Positions 22,957 through 36,263 of a stretch of 64,000 nt of DNA are shown piece after piece. Both the position numbers and the translations under genes were made by a program. Source of the stretch: Phytoseiulus persimilis (taxonomy: Eukaryota > Arthropoda > Arachnida > Mesostigmata > Phytoseiidae); assembly GCA_037576195.1 (NCBI GenBank), contig CM075103.1, forward strand, positions 5,084,001 through 5,148,000. Direction: 5' to 3'. The number at the start of each line of letters is the position of its first letter. Positions within the stretch are counted from its first letter, which is position 1. Under the pieces are notes generated by a model. That model made no database searches and had not been told where the DNA came from. It was given only the letters and a program-made list of their open reading frames with translations.

Positions 22957-25900
22957 TCAAGCATTGTAGTATTCGAAGAAATCAGCTTTCGTTTTGTTAA
23001 AGCAGATCCGGCACTTGAGTTCGTCTGTCCGCTCCAAGCAGACGTCGTGGTAGTTGTGTTCGCAAGCAAAGGTTATCACGTTCAGCATCCGAGTAGCGTC
23101 CCTCTGAACGATCGGACGGTTACATCCCTGTTGGCAATAGACAGGACAAGCATGAAAACCGACCTAACAAACTGGGATTCGATCGGGAAGTATATCGAGA
23201 TTCGGAGCTATTCTGAGCCCTCCTGCCGGAATAACTTATCCGGAAATCGATCGCTGTGGAGGCTCACTCACTTCGCACAAAGCGTCTCCAAGCACGCAGA
23301 TTGGTTTTCTCCGAAGATCGAAGTGTCGTTCAAAAAGCGAACGATGATTGCTGAGAATGATCTTCTGGCAGCTTTCCCGCAGAGCTATTTGGAGCTTGAA
23401 GTCGTGTATGATTCGGACTAGCGAATCCCTCAAATCGGGAATCTGAAATTTGTTCGAAAATAGATTGAGAAGCTACCAAAGCCTCGTGAACCTCGAGAAA
23501 GGAAGGGAGTTCACTGTTTCGCCTGAGTATACAGAGACAAAGAGGGGATAGGAACATGAGAATCACCTCGAGCCCCTTCGGTATAGCTTTGATCAGCATC
23601 GTCGGATCGATATAATTGCCGATGTGGTTCAGCAGAACTTTGAGGAGCTCTGGTTTCGAAACGCAGAGTTCGATGAGAATCTGCCATAAGTCGTCACGGG
23701 CCTGTTCTTTGCAGAATGTTATAGCCTGCTTCACATCTCCAAGCTCCGTGACTATGAGCGTCAGAGCTTTCCTATGGTTGCCCATTCTTTCGTAGAGGAA
23801 GGCAGTTTCCTGAACCAATCCCTGTTTCTCACAGAGATGCAAGGCCTTCTCTAACGGAAACTTGTTTGACTTTCTGCGAACCAAGCTTCCGGTTTTTAGA
23901 AATCAAGACGGTATGACGGTTGAGAACAAAACTGGGAAAATTCAAAAGAAGCAGGATTCCCAGTGTACACACCTAAGGAACGGTAACAACGCGTCCGGAT
24001 CGTGCATTGCGAAATATTCCACCAGCTGTCCATGGTCTCCTTCATCGAGGGCTCGGGGCTTCTTCGCGAATTTACACCGCAGGTATTCCAGCAAGTATTT
24101 CTTATGGTTCTCCAGTCGCCTACTCACCTGATGGGCATTGGAAGAGTGCACCATGCAAAAAACGTTCACAACCGCGAAATCGTCGGCGATAAGAAACCAT
24201 ATACTTTGATTCTCCGAAAGAAACGGGGATTCACCTTCTTCACTTCGTAGTAGTCGTGCTTCGCGAAGAAAATCGAGGCCTCCTTGTAGTCGGCTTCCAT
24301 GAACGGAAGGATCCGATCAAAAATGTCGTCCTTGAGAAGATCAAACTGGTCTCGAAGAAGTTCTTGTACCTCTTTGGATCCGATGGAAATGAAAATGCTC
24401 AGAGCTTCAGCGTAGCATTCCTGATACATCATGAGAATTCCTGATGTGAGGCGAAGTGGAAAAGCGTATTTAGCAACATGGCTCGAATTCCGTTCCCCGC
24501 GAGGCTCAGACCTTGAATGATGGGAGGTTCGTGGAACAAGAACAGATTCAGGTGGAGGCTTACCCACGGCCTCTTCCAATTTGGCATCAGGTGCGTATTT
24601 CAGGCGTTCTTCGATCGCGTGCTGCACAGTGCGAGGATTGTAGAGACCTTTCCATCGTCTCACCATGTCAGGAAGCTGTGCTGGAGTGATCTGAACAAAT
24701 TCGTTGAGCATAACTTCATAAGCCTCCGGGCTGAGTTTTTTGTCCCTCTGACCTGTAAGGAGAGATGAGACTTTAGGGTGTCATCGAGAAGACCCACCAT
24801 TTCTGAGAAACAGAAACTGCACCGACTGGCTGACTAAGTTTCCCTGCATTGAAACTCACGCGGAATGTAATTGACGATGACGTGACATATTTTCCTCGGA
24901 GCCAGATTGAAAACAAGTTCCTCCCACAACGCTGCTTGCGATCCGAAAATTTTTTGACATAAGGGCCCAACCTGTAACGGCAGCTGCATGAGCCCTGAAT
25001 CCTGAAACTCGTGAACTTCGAATGTCCCTCTGAGAGGATCAGTCACGAAGAAATGGCAGCGGCGTCAAGGCCGCTTCTAGTCACCTGATCGTACTGCTCG
25101 GTGTCCAGCAAATGGTTGAGAAAGTATTTCCCCACAACCAGAAGACTGTGACGTTTGATCTCGGCGCTGCAGTTGACCATCACCTGCATCGCTTCTTCAT
25201 AGAGCTGGGAAAGAAAGGAGGACGATCTTCACCGCTCGTGTGGTGATCTATTTCGAACCTGGTTGCTCGGATCATGGCAAAATTGCACGGTTGTTCTTCG
25301 AGACGCTCTTCGCCGATCAACACACATTCACGTCCAACTTTACCTGATTCGCTATGAGACGGTCGACATAATCATCTTTATCGGCCGGCCTGGCAACCAC
25401 GAGCTCCGAGGGACTGAGAATAAACCATCTTACATGGAAGAGAAGGTTGGTTGAGTTGAACGTCCGTTAAACTCGGATGTTGCTAAATCGGAACTCTCTC
25501 ACGAACCTTTGTTCACTGGTCAAGCAGCTCAGAGTGAAATCCGTTCTCAATTTCGATGACATCTTCAGAGGTATTCTATCCGAAGATATCTGAATCGTAA
25601 AATGTCTGGTCAGGTAGAAGTTGGGATCACGTTCAGAGGAGCAGACAGCGGTGTCGACGAATATGAGAAGCAACGACGAATCATCACCTGAGTACAATAC
25701 TTGTTGTGAGGTTCCAGCAGCTGGAAGAGCATGTGAGACGTGTTGTCCCTTCCATCGACCTTTTCTGTCCCAAGTATGGCTATGTTTGAGTCGCAAGGGG
25801 CCAGACCACAAACGAAAATGTCGTCCGTCGTGAAAATCGATGAAATCTCTAGGTAGTAACCTGTGGGCGAAGTCTGGGTCCGGCGCATCTCTTCGTCCTT

Positions 25901-27109
25901 GAATTAGAGCGTATCTTGAGGACTGAGCCAGCTCCGTAGCGCAAACGCCTCGAGCGAGAGTTTCTAAGGGATAGCTTCTGCATGTTCGAAATTGTTCGAT
26001 GCCCTGGCAGCGGGATCCTTGAAACTCTTCTCATTCCTCTTTCCTCGAGGATTCTTGGAAAGCATATTGAAGCACTCCCTACAGACGCACCTTCTCTTTG
26101 ATGTTGCACACGTTTATCCGGTCTGCCCAACCGACTAGGAGCTGACGATCAGTCATCCAGGCCATTTGACATGGGTACAGTTCAGGGGCGAGAGATGGAT
26201 CCTGGTCCCTCTTGAACTTGCAAAGAACGGCGCACGCTGTCATGTCGAACACGATCACCTGAGCAGTTGGAGACTAATCAGACAGATGAAAAAGGAACGA
26301 AACCGTCCAGGAGAACACAGAAGCGGAATAATCCACAGGACACGTTTCCACGGGAGCTCGGCTCCTCGAGAGCTTACCGATAAGTCTGTGGAGAACGCAG
26401 AGAACCGACTCTGCCAAGAGCAGGTTCTGATCGGTCCCTCCCCATGATAGATCACTGACATCCGGTATTTATTGAAAAAGTTTTTCTGATAATACATCAG
26501 CTGCGGAGAGATATTCCGAATCAGTAAGGCGGACAAGCAACGATTCTTAAATCTAGATGGTGTTCTCCTCGTACCTTGTCAGTTCCGATTATGAAAGAAC
26601 GTTTGCTGTCGGACGCGAACAGCGGATTCAAGCAACAGAAGTAGACCATCTCTCCGAAAGAGAACACAAGGTTGTTGTCCTGAGAAGCTGTCCCATGAAC
26701 GTACACGGAGCCGTTCTCGGAACAGGATGCCATGTATTCCCCTTTATAATCAACGGAAATGTGGCACACAGGAGCCGTGTGATTCGTGAGTGTTCTGGTT
26801 TTGTTTCCCTGATGATCCAGGATGTGAATGAAACCCCTTTGAGTTCCGACGAGGATGAACTGAAAAGACGTCCAACGTTGCGCGAAAACCCCTAGATTCA
26901 GAGCAGAAACCGCCGTCCTTCGGGAAACCCGAGCTATTCTCAAGCGACTGTGACTGCTCTTAGAGTTACAGGAGCTATTTTACCTTGTCGTGAACGGCCA
27001 TGCACGACCCAACTTCATTGTCGAGCACGGTTTGAGCGTCGTACGGCAGCCTCTCGTAATGAAGTGCTCTTTCTTCATCTTCCTCAGAGGTTCCATGACT
27101 CGAAACCAT
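22957..27109 (-). CDS. VPS41: HOPS complex subunit VPS41
   Basis: Tethering subunit of the HOPS complex for late endosome-lysosome fusion. Fourteen exons, all phases consistent, 877 residues: 26984-27109, 26575-26859, 26378-26500, 26091-26258, 25688-25897, 25507-25589, 25344-25428, 25085-25204, 24860-24971, 24235-24752, 23973-24127, 23567-23873, 23272-23442, 22957-23127. The acidic start (MVSSHGTSEEDEERALHYER) leads into a WD40 region (VGTQRGFIHILDHQGNKTRT). Next come the clathrin-heavy-chain-type repeats (PLEKALHLCEKQGLVQET; GDVKQAITFCKEQ). A C-terminal RING-like zinc finger follows: LCEGC joined across the last intron, FACEHNYHDVCLE, KCRICF. The start is the first Met in frame before the conserved acidic YER block. 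One intron uses a GTTCGT donor. Compared with human VPS41 (854 residues) the length is normal. Confidence 0.95.
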
Positions 27110-28225
27110 CTTGAAAGAGTGAACTCGTTGGTATCGATTGTGATGGAGACGGATGTCATAGCGAAACTGACAGAGATTGGGGAAGTTTGGAAACGTCGTG
27201 ACTCATCCGGGAGATCTTAGAGAGCTTGGATTGTTCCGCTGCCCATGATTCCCGAAAGCCTTGTAATGATTTTGAAGAGTGATTCATTTCGAATCGAAAT
27301 CCGCCAGACCCGGGCCCGCTCATCAGTTCAGAATAATTATCAGCCAAACAAAAAGAGATCCCTCTGACAGGGTGCACTGGTCACGTGCAGAGAAGGGATG
27401 AACGAATGCCCAGCTCACGTGAGTTGAGGGAGTGACATGGCAGTCTGAATGTCACTCGTTTTACTTACAATATTCTGTTAAATTATCCCATGCAACAAAA
27501 TTCAAACAACAAGGAACTAAGGTTTTCTTCCCAGAGAGATCAACAGCTGATTGCCTATCCCCGGCGGAGACGGAGGCACGACAACATCACTCTTTCCCTA
27601 TCTGTGGCGCGCTTTTTGAACGTCTGTCAAGAGGCATCGAGGGACGCTAATTGTGCATGGAGATGGCGTTCGCCGATGTTCAAGTATCGCGGAAGACGTG
27701 AAGGATGTCCGAGGGATCTCATCAACCTCATGGAGCTTGATGATGGAGCCATGTATTGTGATGATGCCCCGGCTCTTCCAAACTCTGGGCATGAGTTTCG
27801 CCGCATGCATGTACCACGGAAAATTACCTTCCAAGAATGGGTAATCCAGAAGCTCATATATCAATCCAGCTGCTCACATTTGGGTTGGCTCGCGGGAGCT
27901 GTCTCCATTTCTCTGAATATTCCGTTAGAGATCTTCATTTGAGATCACATTTTTCCGTATCGGCGGTCATCTAAGAGATCAATCAGGGAGCGCTAAACGA
28001 ATCCCTCTCTTTGAACCTCGAAAAGAGGGGGGGGGGGGGGGGGGGGTATAATCCACCCCTGGCATCATGAGGAAACTGTCCTATCACTCTCTGATGCGGG
28101 AGTTTCTCCCCGTGGATAACTGTCCACTCCATTCCCCAATACTGACACTCCATCCCCGGGTTACTTTCCACGGTTCCCACCACATTGAGTATCTGCAGCA
28201 GGAGCTGGTAAATAACTGATCACAT
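27110..28225. other. Gap between VPS41 and anoctamin copy
   Basis: This gap is upstream of VPS41 on the - strand, so it should contain the VPS41 promoter. Open frames at 27598-27942 exist on both strands without recognisable domains. A 20-nt poly-G run lies at 28027-28046. Confidence 0.35.
28027..28046 (+). repeat. Poly-G run, 20 nt
   Basis: An uninterrupted run of 20 G on the + strand. Together with the longer run at 29977 it brackets the partial anoctamin copy. Long G runs are unstable and error-prone in sequencing, so the length may be approximate. Confidence 0.85.
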
Positions 28226-29290
28226 TTATTGGTGTCTCCTTTCATCACGCTTGGGCGGCGCTGTCTTCCATTCCTCCTTTGACACGGATAGTGAGGTAGT
28301 CTCCTTTTTCACTGAATCGAGCTGATGAGAAGCTTCAGGATCATGACGAAGATTGCGAGGAACGTGGTTGGCCTCAAATCGCCGCAGCGAATGCCATACC
28401 TTCTGTACCAGAGGGGACCAGATCTCGGAGAGGACGGGTACTACCTGTTTCCCGATCAAAATGACGGCGAGCTGAATCAGGAATCCCCAGAAGCGATGGT
28501 CAGCGAGGCCGGCCCCTTGCCGGTCTTTGTGAAGCGTGGTGTCGTATCCTCCAGAACTCTCCGAGATCCTGTGAATCCAAGAAGCATGTGTGAGATGCGA
28601 GCCATTTGCAGAACTTCAGAGTCTTCTCATCAACCCAGATAGATTCAATGTGAAGTATGCGGTCAACTATCGAAGCTAGGGGCGACGGGCTTACCTTCCG
28701 TTGACGTACATAGCATGGAATATTGACGTGCCCAAATTCACAATTTGAAATAGATACATTTTCATGCTGAGCGAATCGTCGTATTCGGTCTGAGTACGCG
28801 GCGACTCCATTCCGGTGAGTTTCTCAGCCAGTTGCGATGAGATCGAATCGAAGTAAATGATGAAGCAGAGCTTGATGAGGGCAGCGCCAGCGGGGATGAT
28901 AACCAAAGACGCGAAATCGGCATCGCCAGTCAGGGCCAGAACTGTGCGGTTTGCGACCCTGAAGGGAAGAATCAAAGTTTCCGACTATATTGGGATACTA
29001 TGGATCGAGCGGATCCAATGCTGTCCAATGCGGTCGCTGAGTAGTAATTTCAAATTCCATCTTCGAAAAATCACTTGGTGGACTCACCTGTGTATGATGA
29101 GCGTAAAGAGGACAGCCGCGCCGAGAGCACCGGCGAGACGCATCGCAGGACGAGACATGATCGAGAACGGGAGTTTACGTCTCAATAACGGAGGCCTTTC
29201 ATTCCTTCCTGCGTCACGGTACTTTTGGACAGGAATCCTCCCTCCAACAACCATCTCGGGATCTATGCGGGGGCTCTCCAACCTACACAT
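28226..29290 (-). pseudogene. Partial anoctamin copy (three exons)
   Basis: Three exons match consecutive exons of the anoctamin gene just upstream. About 29088-29280 (SPRIDPEMVVGG...LLRRKLPFSI...LFTLIIHR) matches the parent exon 33302-33553 and ends at the same phase. 28695-28958 (VANRTVLALTGDADFA; ESPRTQTEYDDSLSMKMYLF) matches 32859-33122 and has the same length, 264 nt. 28226-28568 (FLIQLAVILIGKQVVPVLSE) matches 32565-32769, then reads on through a charged tail to a stop. All splice signals are intact and the spans remain open. The exons for the N-terminal dimerisation domain and for spans 6-10, including most calcium-binding residues, are missing. It is either a decaying tandem fragment or part of a very divergent short product. 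Confidence 0.7.
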
Positions 29291-31194
29291 TGTTGAACGG
29301 GGCGGTAGGACGGCTCAAAATATCTGGAAACCTTCAGCACAGCCGGAAACCAATGAATACCAGAACGGGGATCTCTGAGCTGCAAACCTCTGGACGATTG
29401 GACAGAGCTGGAACTTTTTCTCAACTGAGCATCCGTTTTAAATGATGCATACTCAGCTGCCTTATCAGGGCGAGGGGGAGGTGATATTGCTGAACTCGAA
29501 CGCAGGGCTTCCGAACAGAACAAAGTACGGCTCTGATTGGAGTTATCAAGCTGTATAGGGTGTTCGAAAATGCTTCGTTCGAATGGAACGTCAGCATTAG
29601 AAGCAGGCATGCAGACGAAGTCAGCGGCAGACACTGATCTGAGGCGAAGGCTTCAACTTTCTCCGAATATGAGCTTTGATTGAGATAAAGGAATTCTACC
29701 CGCAGTGAAACAGGGCGATGAATAGATTCCCACTTCTCCTCCCCAAGTTGCGGATCGATCGGCACGACCGCAATCAATAAACCGCGAATGCTAGCGGGTT
29801 GGCTGAGTTTCATCGCCCAGATTATGAGACTCTGCTAGTTTAGGCAAGGGGTATTCCAACAGGCTCAAGCAAGCGAAACCGGCATTACACTGTGACTTCG
29901 GAAGTTCGTCCTGCATCGTCAACTTCCCCGTCTCTCGCTCCGGCTTCCGCTAGAAGCCTTATTTACCGATGTGGGAGGGGGGGGGGGGGGGGGGGGGGGG
30001 GTACCAGAGACCTCCTGCATTCTTTCAGGTGAAGAGACAATCAACTCCTAAGGGGACGGCTGATTTACAGAATTGGACCCGTCGGCAGACTTGGGTGCCA
30101 CAATTCCACATAGCCTTGGTACCGGAAGCAAGATCACAGGTGCGGTCAAAGCTGTCGGCTATCTCGAAGGTAGAACCGAACGTGCGTGATCGCGTTGACC
30201 AGTCGGCCACCTCTACGGGAGCCGATATTTTCTGTGGTCGATTTTCTCGACCCCTGCTTCGAAACAGCCGAGAACTCTGGGTGAATTCGAGCGGACACTT
30301 GAAGGAGGGACGCGGATTCTCTCATGACGAATGGATGGAGTTGTTGCGGGGAGATCTCGTAGCGGGATATAATGTCTCCCCAAGGAGGTGGCTGGGACTT
30401 TGTAGCCGTTCATCGTGGGAGTCTCTCTTTCTCCCCCTTCTCATACGAAAATTCCTTTCGAAAGTTGGGCATCACTACGATGCTCTCCAATTCGATTCGT
30501 TCGAGAGAGAGAGAGAGAGGTCCGATGCACAGGAAGATTATATCAGTGTGCTGGAAGCAAACCGATTTCGTCCCACTGAAACTCTGCTGTCCCTCACGCG
30601 TGGACACAACTACATCGAAAGAAGGCACAATGCGAATCACTTTGAAGTTGATGAACTTCTTCAAATAATATCTTACAGAGCTGACTTTGTACATCGCACA
30701 TCCACAGCTTCCTAAACCGCTGACTATGAAGCGGATTTCGGTATTTGAAGCACATCACTGGGGATCCTACTCGCCGAGAAAAACTGAATTCTACACCGAG
30801 AGAAGCGATTCAACTACGAGCTTCGCGACATCGCGGACGTCGAAACGAGTTTCAGCTCTTTCCCGTCCCGTGAAATCCGGAGAAATTCTGTTCTCCTCCG
30901 AAGGTATAACCAGTGGGACAGCTGGAGCCGTAGCTGAACAGTTGGGCAACTAACGAGTGATGGGCTCCCGCGGTTTCCGTCGAGCCTTGACGGACTCGCA
31001 TCGCAGAAGTTCTGTGCAGTTCTTTCTCGAGTCTCGCAAAGCCAAACAACGGCGAGGCGACTCTGGTAAAAACCGACCATTTTACAGCGCGTCGCTCCCT
31101 GATCGTGGCCAAGTCACGTTTGATGAAAACATTCAGGCGCCGAACCATGCCAGGATCAGCTCCGCCCTCGAGAGTCAATGGTTCAGATCGTTGC
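29291..31194. other. Gap between anoctamin copy and anoctamin gene
   Basis: No supported gene. It contains the 25-nt poly-G run (29977-30001) and a GA dinucleotide run (about 30503-30519). The right end should hold the 3' UTR of the anoctamin gene. Confidence 0.35.
29977..30001 (+). repeat. Poly-G run, 25 nt
   Basis: An uninterrupted run of 25 G on the + strand, preceded by GTGGGA. It is the right-hand partner of the 20-nt run at 28027. Confidence 0.85.
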
Positions 31195-34100
31195 TCACAC
31201 CGGCGAAGGTTGGGAATCTTCCTCTGCCGCGATAGATTCCTCCGTGTCGAAAGCCGGAGTCTCCGACAAGTCAGGGAGGTTCCTACAAGACATGGATCGT
31301 CGCGTGCCTCTCTCGAGTTGTCGTCGCTTGAGTTCCTGGAGGATGATGAGTTCGTTCGTGAGTCGGTTGTCCTCGCGAATCTTCGCTTGGATGGACCGAG
31401 GGACATCGGGAATGAGCCACCGGATCAAGGTCGTCAGTATGACGATGATGTTCTGCAAGTCACGGATCTCGATTTGTGCATTGCGTTCGTTATATTTCAT
31501 CTATCCATGACACGGAGCGGACAGAACCCCGCTCGCCCCGAAAAATACTCACCTCGAAGAGAAGGACGAAAACCAGCCGCCAAACGAATATTTCCCAATA
31601 AACTACCGTTCTCTTGTATGGTCGATCCTCCCACGGCGCGGATCGGTAGTCCCAATATCGGCAGTAGGTCGAGTTACCAAGTCGCTCGCGATGCCTGCGA
31701 CGAAGACCCAATTCCCATTCAGAGAGCTCATAATAAAAACTGTCGAAGCTGTTTTCCTGGTTCGAGTCGACAGCGGAGGCGGCTGGCCACATCGAGGTTC
31801 GGATGAGAAACAACGACACTCACTTGTGATTCACGTCTTTGTCGTAGTGGCTCGTGTCGAAGTACGAGAGGGTGAAGTTCACGTATCCAACCAGGTTTCT
31901 GTCTGGATTGTATTTGAGCAAATAGTATAAGCGGGGTATGAGCTCAGAGGTGAATGCTATGATACCCGCGTTGCTGAGCACCGAAAATTTGCCAAGCACG
32001 TCCATGATTCTATACCACACTCCTGAGAACAGAAAGGTCATTCAGAGAACGCGCACTCAACGATGGGAAGTGGACGGGCATCTCCCGAGGCGAAACGCTC
32101 TCTCGGCGAACATGTCCCACCTATATCTTTAACGCGCTGACCGACAGGTCGTCGGAATTGAAGAAGAAGTTTCCTCGCATCGAGACGAATTTCGAAGATG
32201 TTGTTTATCAACGCAAATGCGGGTGCCAGGGGGAATGCTGCCACGAACAGAGTGACGAAGCCGTATTGGAGGATCATCTCAAGGTACTCGAAGAAGAGCC
32301 CGGATTGACCCAGCTCCGGGAGGCAGTAGTCCCGTTCCCAGGGTCGGTCGTCGTCGACGATGGCTCCGTGATCAGCCATTTTCTGACGGATATCGGAATT
32401 CTCCGAGGACTGAAACGCACAAGTGGGAGAAGCTCATCGGATGTCTGACAGATCGCGAACAGTACTCCCGAACTCTCAAATGGAGCAGGTGACCGAACTG
32501 GAGGGTCGGAGCGTCGAGGAGCTCGAAACCGGATCTAAAACTCGCCAGTACGTTCTCGACTAACATTGTTGATTTTCGGCTGTTTCTGGGACTGGAGAAG
32601 CTTCATTAGGAGCGGAAACAGGAATTCGTAGAGCGCAGAGAGTAGCTGTTTGCCGACCATGATGACGGCCAGCTGAATGGAAAGTTCCTGGAAGCACCCT
32701 CCGGTGCCACAGGCTTCTTGTTGATAGGTCCCCAGTACGAAGTTGTACTTTCCGGGACGCCCCGAGAACCTGCGAACGGGGTGATGAAGCATGGTTGACC
32801 GAAATTTGCGGGGGGCTCACATGAAAATCATGCTTAGTCGCTCAATTTCCAAACTCACTTTCCCTTGAAGACTGCGATGTAGAATATGGACGCGTAGCAA
32901 TTGACGAATTGGAAAAGGTACATCTTGAGGGTCAGCGAATCGTCGTATTCGCTCTGAGTCCGAGGCATCTCGAGGTCAGTGAGCTTCACGGCTAGCTGCG
33001 AGTACAGCGAGTTGAAGAGCACGATGCAGCACAAGTTGATGAAAGCCGCGCTTGTGGAGACTATGACTGAAGACGTCACCTCGTCCCCACCTCTAAGCGC
33101 TAGAACAGTGCGGAAAGCCATCCTGGAAGGCGGTTACAGATTCACTGTGGTACTTTTTCTTGGTACTTTACTTCCCGGAGCAGTGGAAACTCTGATTGTC
33201 CAGGAGGCGGTGTTTCGCTACAGAGTACCCGGAGGTCGCCCTGGTCTTAGAACGAGAACTTTGTGGTGAAACAAGACGGAGGTCCGGAACTAGCAGCTCA
33301 CCTGTACAGGATAACCGCGACGGCTGCCGCGACGCAGAGAAGAATGGCAAGAAGAATTACCGAGATAGAGAAGATCGTGTACGGTAGTTTACGTCTCCAG
33401 TATGAAGGTTTACGAAAAGTGTCATCGTCACGACCTTTCTGCGCGTATTTTCTTCTTAGAACAGCCATTTCGGCAACATATTCGGGACGAGAATTCTCTT
33501 CCAAAGTGTCAAACCCCGTCAGATCCCATTGATATGTGATTCGGCTACAGTATCTGTGAGTCGGAAACGGTCGGTTAGCTTCAGACTCTCGATTAGAGGG
33601 CGGGGAGAGTCGTGCAGCGCCGTGGAACGTTCGAGGAGTGTTGCCTGGCTCCATGCTTTCACCTTTTCCAGAGTTCGAGAAAGGCAGCGCTCCATAAGGC
33701 GACGAAAACGCTGAAGCACACGGTCGCTGCGTTGTCGAATAAATACGTCAGCATAGAGTGTTTGCAGTTTTCTCTTAGGTTCCAATATTCACAACCGGTG
33801 TCACAAGTCGGACACATGACAAGGCCTTCGAAGCGCTCACAGACATCCAAGCTGCAAACGAGCAGACAATGAGAACGCGCTGCACCTCAACGCGAGCTCA
33901 GCTGAGCTCTCGCGAGATGCGTACTGCGATTCAACTCCCATAGAATTAAATTGAGTTCCCGCTCCGGGCGATCGAGTCATCTCATCTCTCGTTTTTGGAA
34001 AATTCACTCCCGATTCGGGTTCGCTTACGTTGGGTCGTTCGTGTGCACAGTGAGAAGACCGTACATGAAGGTGATGGTTCCGATGATAGAGGCAGGTATC

Positions 34101-36263
34101 AGCATGTACGTGTAGAACCCCAACCATGCGAAGTACAGACCAACCTTGACTCCGAAATACCGTCGGATGTCATCGAGCGGCTGTTCCTTGAATGTGGACA
34201 GGATCGAAGCCCACTGGGTCAGCAGAAGGTGCCGCAACGAGTGGTCGGCTTCGGTATTCGATCCTTCGTGCAGTGGGTACGCGCCCATATAAGTGCCGTC
34301 GCCGATAAGCCGATCCACTCCGAAGTCGAATGACTCCTCGGATTCTGTCCTCGAGAAAGTTTTCCTCTGCAGGATGTAGTTAACGATCTGAGATCGCTGT
34401 GCTGAACTGAAGAAGTCCTCTTTTATCTCCGGAATGTCGAACCTGGAACATACGGCCCGTTCGGGCACCTATATCATTCAACGAATTGTCGAACCGAAAT
34501 TAAACGCTCTTCGCGCATTCTGTGATGGAACTCACAGGTATTCTTTCGTTTTCGAAAATGTAACAGCGAACTGCTTGTGCATCATTTTCCTCGTCGGCCT
34601 CGGTTGCAGGCTGAGACGTGACGCCCCAAGAGCTCTTTCGATTTCTTCGTTCCCGGCGAGCTGGAAGGTTGTCAGATATGAGCGACTCCGGAAAAGCCTT
34701 GCTCTGCGCTCCAATTTAGTTTGCAGCCTTCGTTGCCTCGAAATCTAGTGATGATCGAGAGAGCGGCGGTGGGCTGTTAATCAGCTATTGAGAAAGCTGA
34801 GTCAAAGTCTTCCTAGAACCGACACCAATTCTCACTCGAACACAACATACCAGTGGCTGAGCATCAAGCTGCATGCAAGCGAATAGAAGTTAGTGATTAG
34901 GAATGATTGTTCCTGGATACTTTCGATGAGCAGTAACGTTCCGGAACGGATCCGAAGAAGTTGTACCACGTCGCGAGACTTTTCGATCCCGCACGCAGCA
35001 CATGCTGATCGGAAGCGTGTTCTATTTCCTCTCTTCCCATTGAGTCTCACGATCTGCTTTTCTCTCAGATATTTCGTTCAGAAATCAATCGCTTCCTGCA
35101 TTGGTCCTCTGGGTAGCTATGGTTTCAGAGCGTGCTCTGAGAACCGCGTCAAGTACAAACCTCTTTGTTCGGGGGGGCTCCTTCATAGATCGCCTGCCAC
35201 TCCTCTCTCCGGAGACAGCTCTGTAGTTTTGAATGGACCAGGTTGGGATAACGCGACACACAGCAATGAAAACCATGCATATTCACGAGCACAACAGAGC
35301 TCTGATTATACGGAGCGGGAGCGATTCAGGAGAAAATCACTTCGAGGTGTTCAATAGATATTTCAGAGCTCTTCGAACAGGGATGAAAATCGACTTAGAT
35401 GATTCGACATACCGCAAGCTGATAAGTGCGAGAGGACGCAAGTATCGATTTGGTTTGAAAGAGAACGCAGATCACAGCTAGGAATGGGAGTTTTTCGCGG
35501 CGGTTCGAAATTATTCCCGAGTCATTGCGCTTTCGCAACTGGAGAGATCGCGATTTTCGGAACGATTTTGAGTTGCCGCGAAAAGCTGACATTCCTGATC
35601 ATGGGTCTTCGAGATCCGAGCACTCACCTCCTTGACCGGCATCTTGAAATGCATGACTTCTGCGTAAGTGCTGAGGACTTCCCAAGGGGCGCTGATTTTG
35701 ATGAACATGAGCCCTCCCCTCCTGGCGTTCTGGATCGAGATATCGGGCTTTGGATTGCATTCTTTCGTAAAGGGTTCGCGCCCAAAGTCACGATCCAAGG
35801 AGGGACAAACCGACGTCGGGAACAGGTCAAAATGGGAAAACTTCCCCGCGGTAGGGGAAGCCATGGGTTGACTCACCGATTGGACATAATCGAGCTTGAG
35901 ACCCGCCCGGAGGAGCTCTTCTTCGAAGATGTCGCGTTTGCGCTGACCTTCTGTTTTGGTGGGGTTATAAACAAGCACATAGTCCACCTGCATCAAGGGT
36001 TCGAGTATGAATTTGCAAACTGGGCAATGCTTCACTCGTTTGAGGGGCATCAAAGGTTCTTCATGAGATCTACTTCCAGCCATCGCCACGACTCGACGAG
36101 TGCTGTGTTGTCTGTACCTGTGAGAATCCGTCTGACATGTAACATACTCCCGGTTTCTTATTCTTCTTTCTCCGTCGTTGGAGCCTGTCATTCTCGGGGA
36201 CGAATTCCGCCGTGAGAGTTTCGTGCAGGATGTCTTCGTAAGGGCCCTTACCGACAGTCTCGT
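31195..36263 (-). CDS. Anoctamin (TMEM16 family channel/scramblase)
   Basis: Ten-span membrane protein; relatives are calcium-activated chloride channels or lipid scramblases. Thirteen exons join in consistent phase, about 906 residues: 36148-36263, 35877-35987, 35628-35729, 34536-34660, 34029-34442, 33663-33851, 33302-33553, 32859-33122, 32565-32769, 32121-32409, 31824-32022, 31553-31748, 31195-31452. Landmarks in order: dimerisation domain ([36 protein letters not shown]), [103 protein letters not shown] and a C-terminal [14 protein letters not shown]. The span-7/8 acidic residues that bind calcium in the family (EYLE and EIRLD) are present, so calcium gating is plausible. The initiating exon was not found; the first exon listed begins mid-codon. 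Which paralogue it is cannot be decided by eye. Confidence 0.93.

Noticed and set aside
27598..27942. Possible continuation of the partial anoctamin copy (span 6 exon)
   Set aside because: I compared the - strand frames with the parent exon ([25 protein letters not shown]) and found no convincing match.
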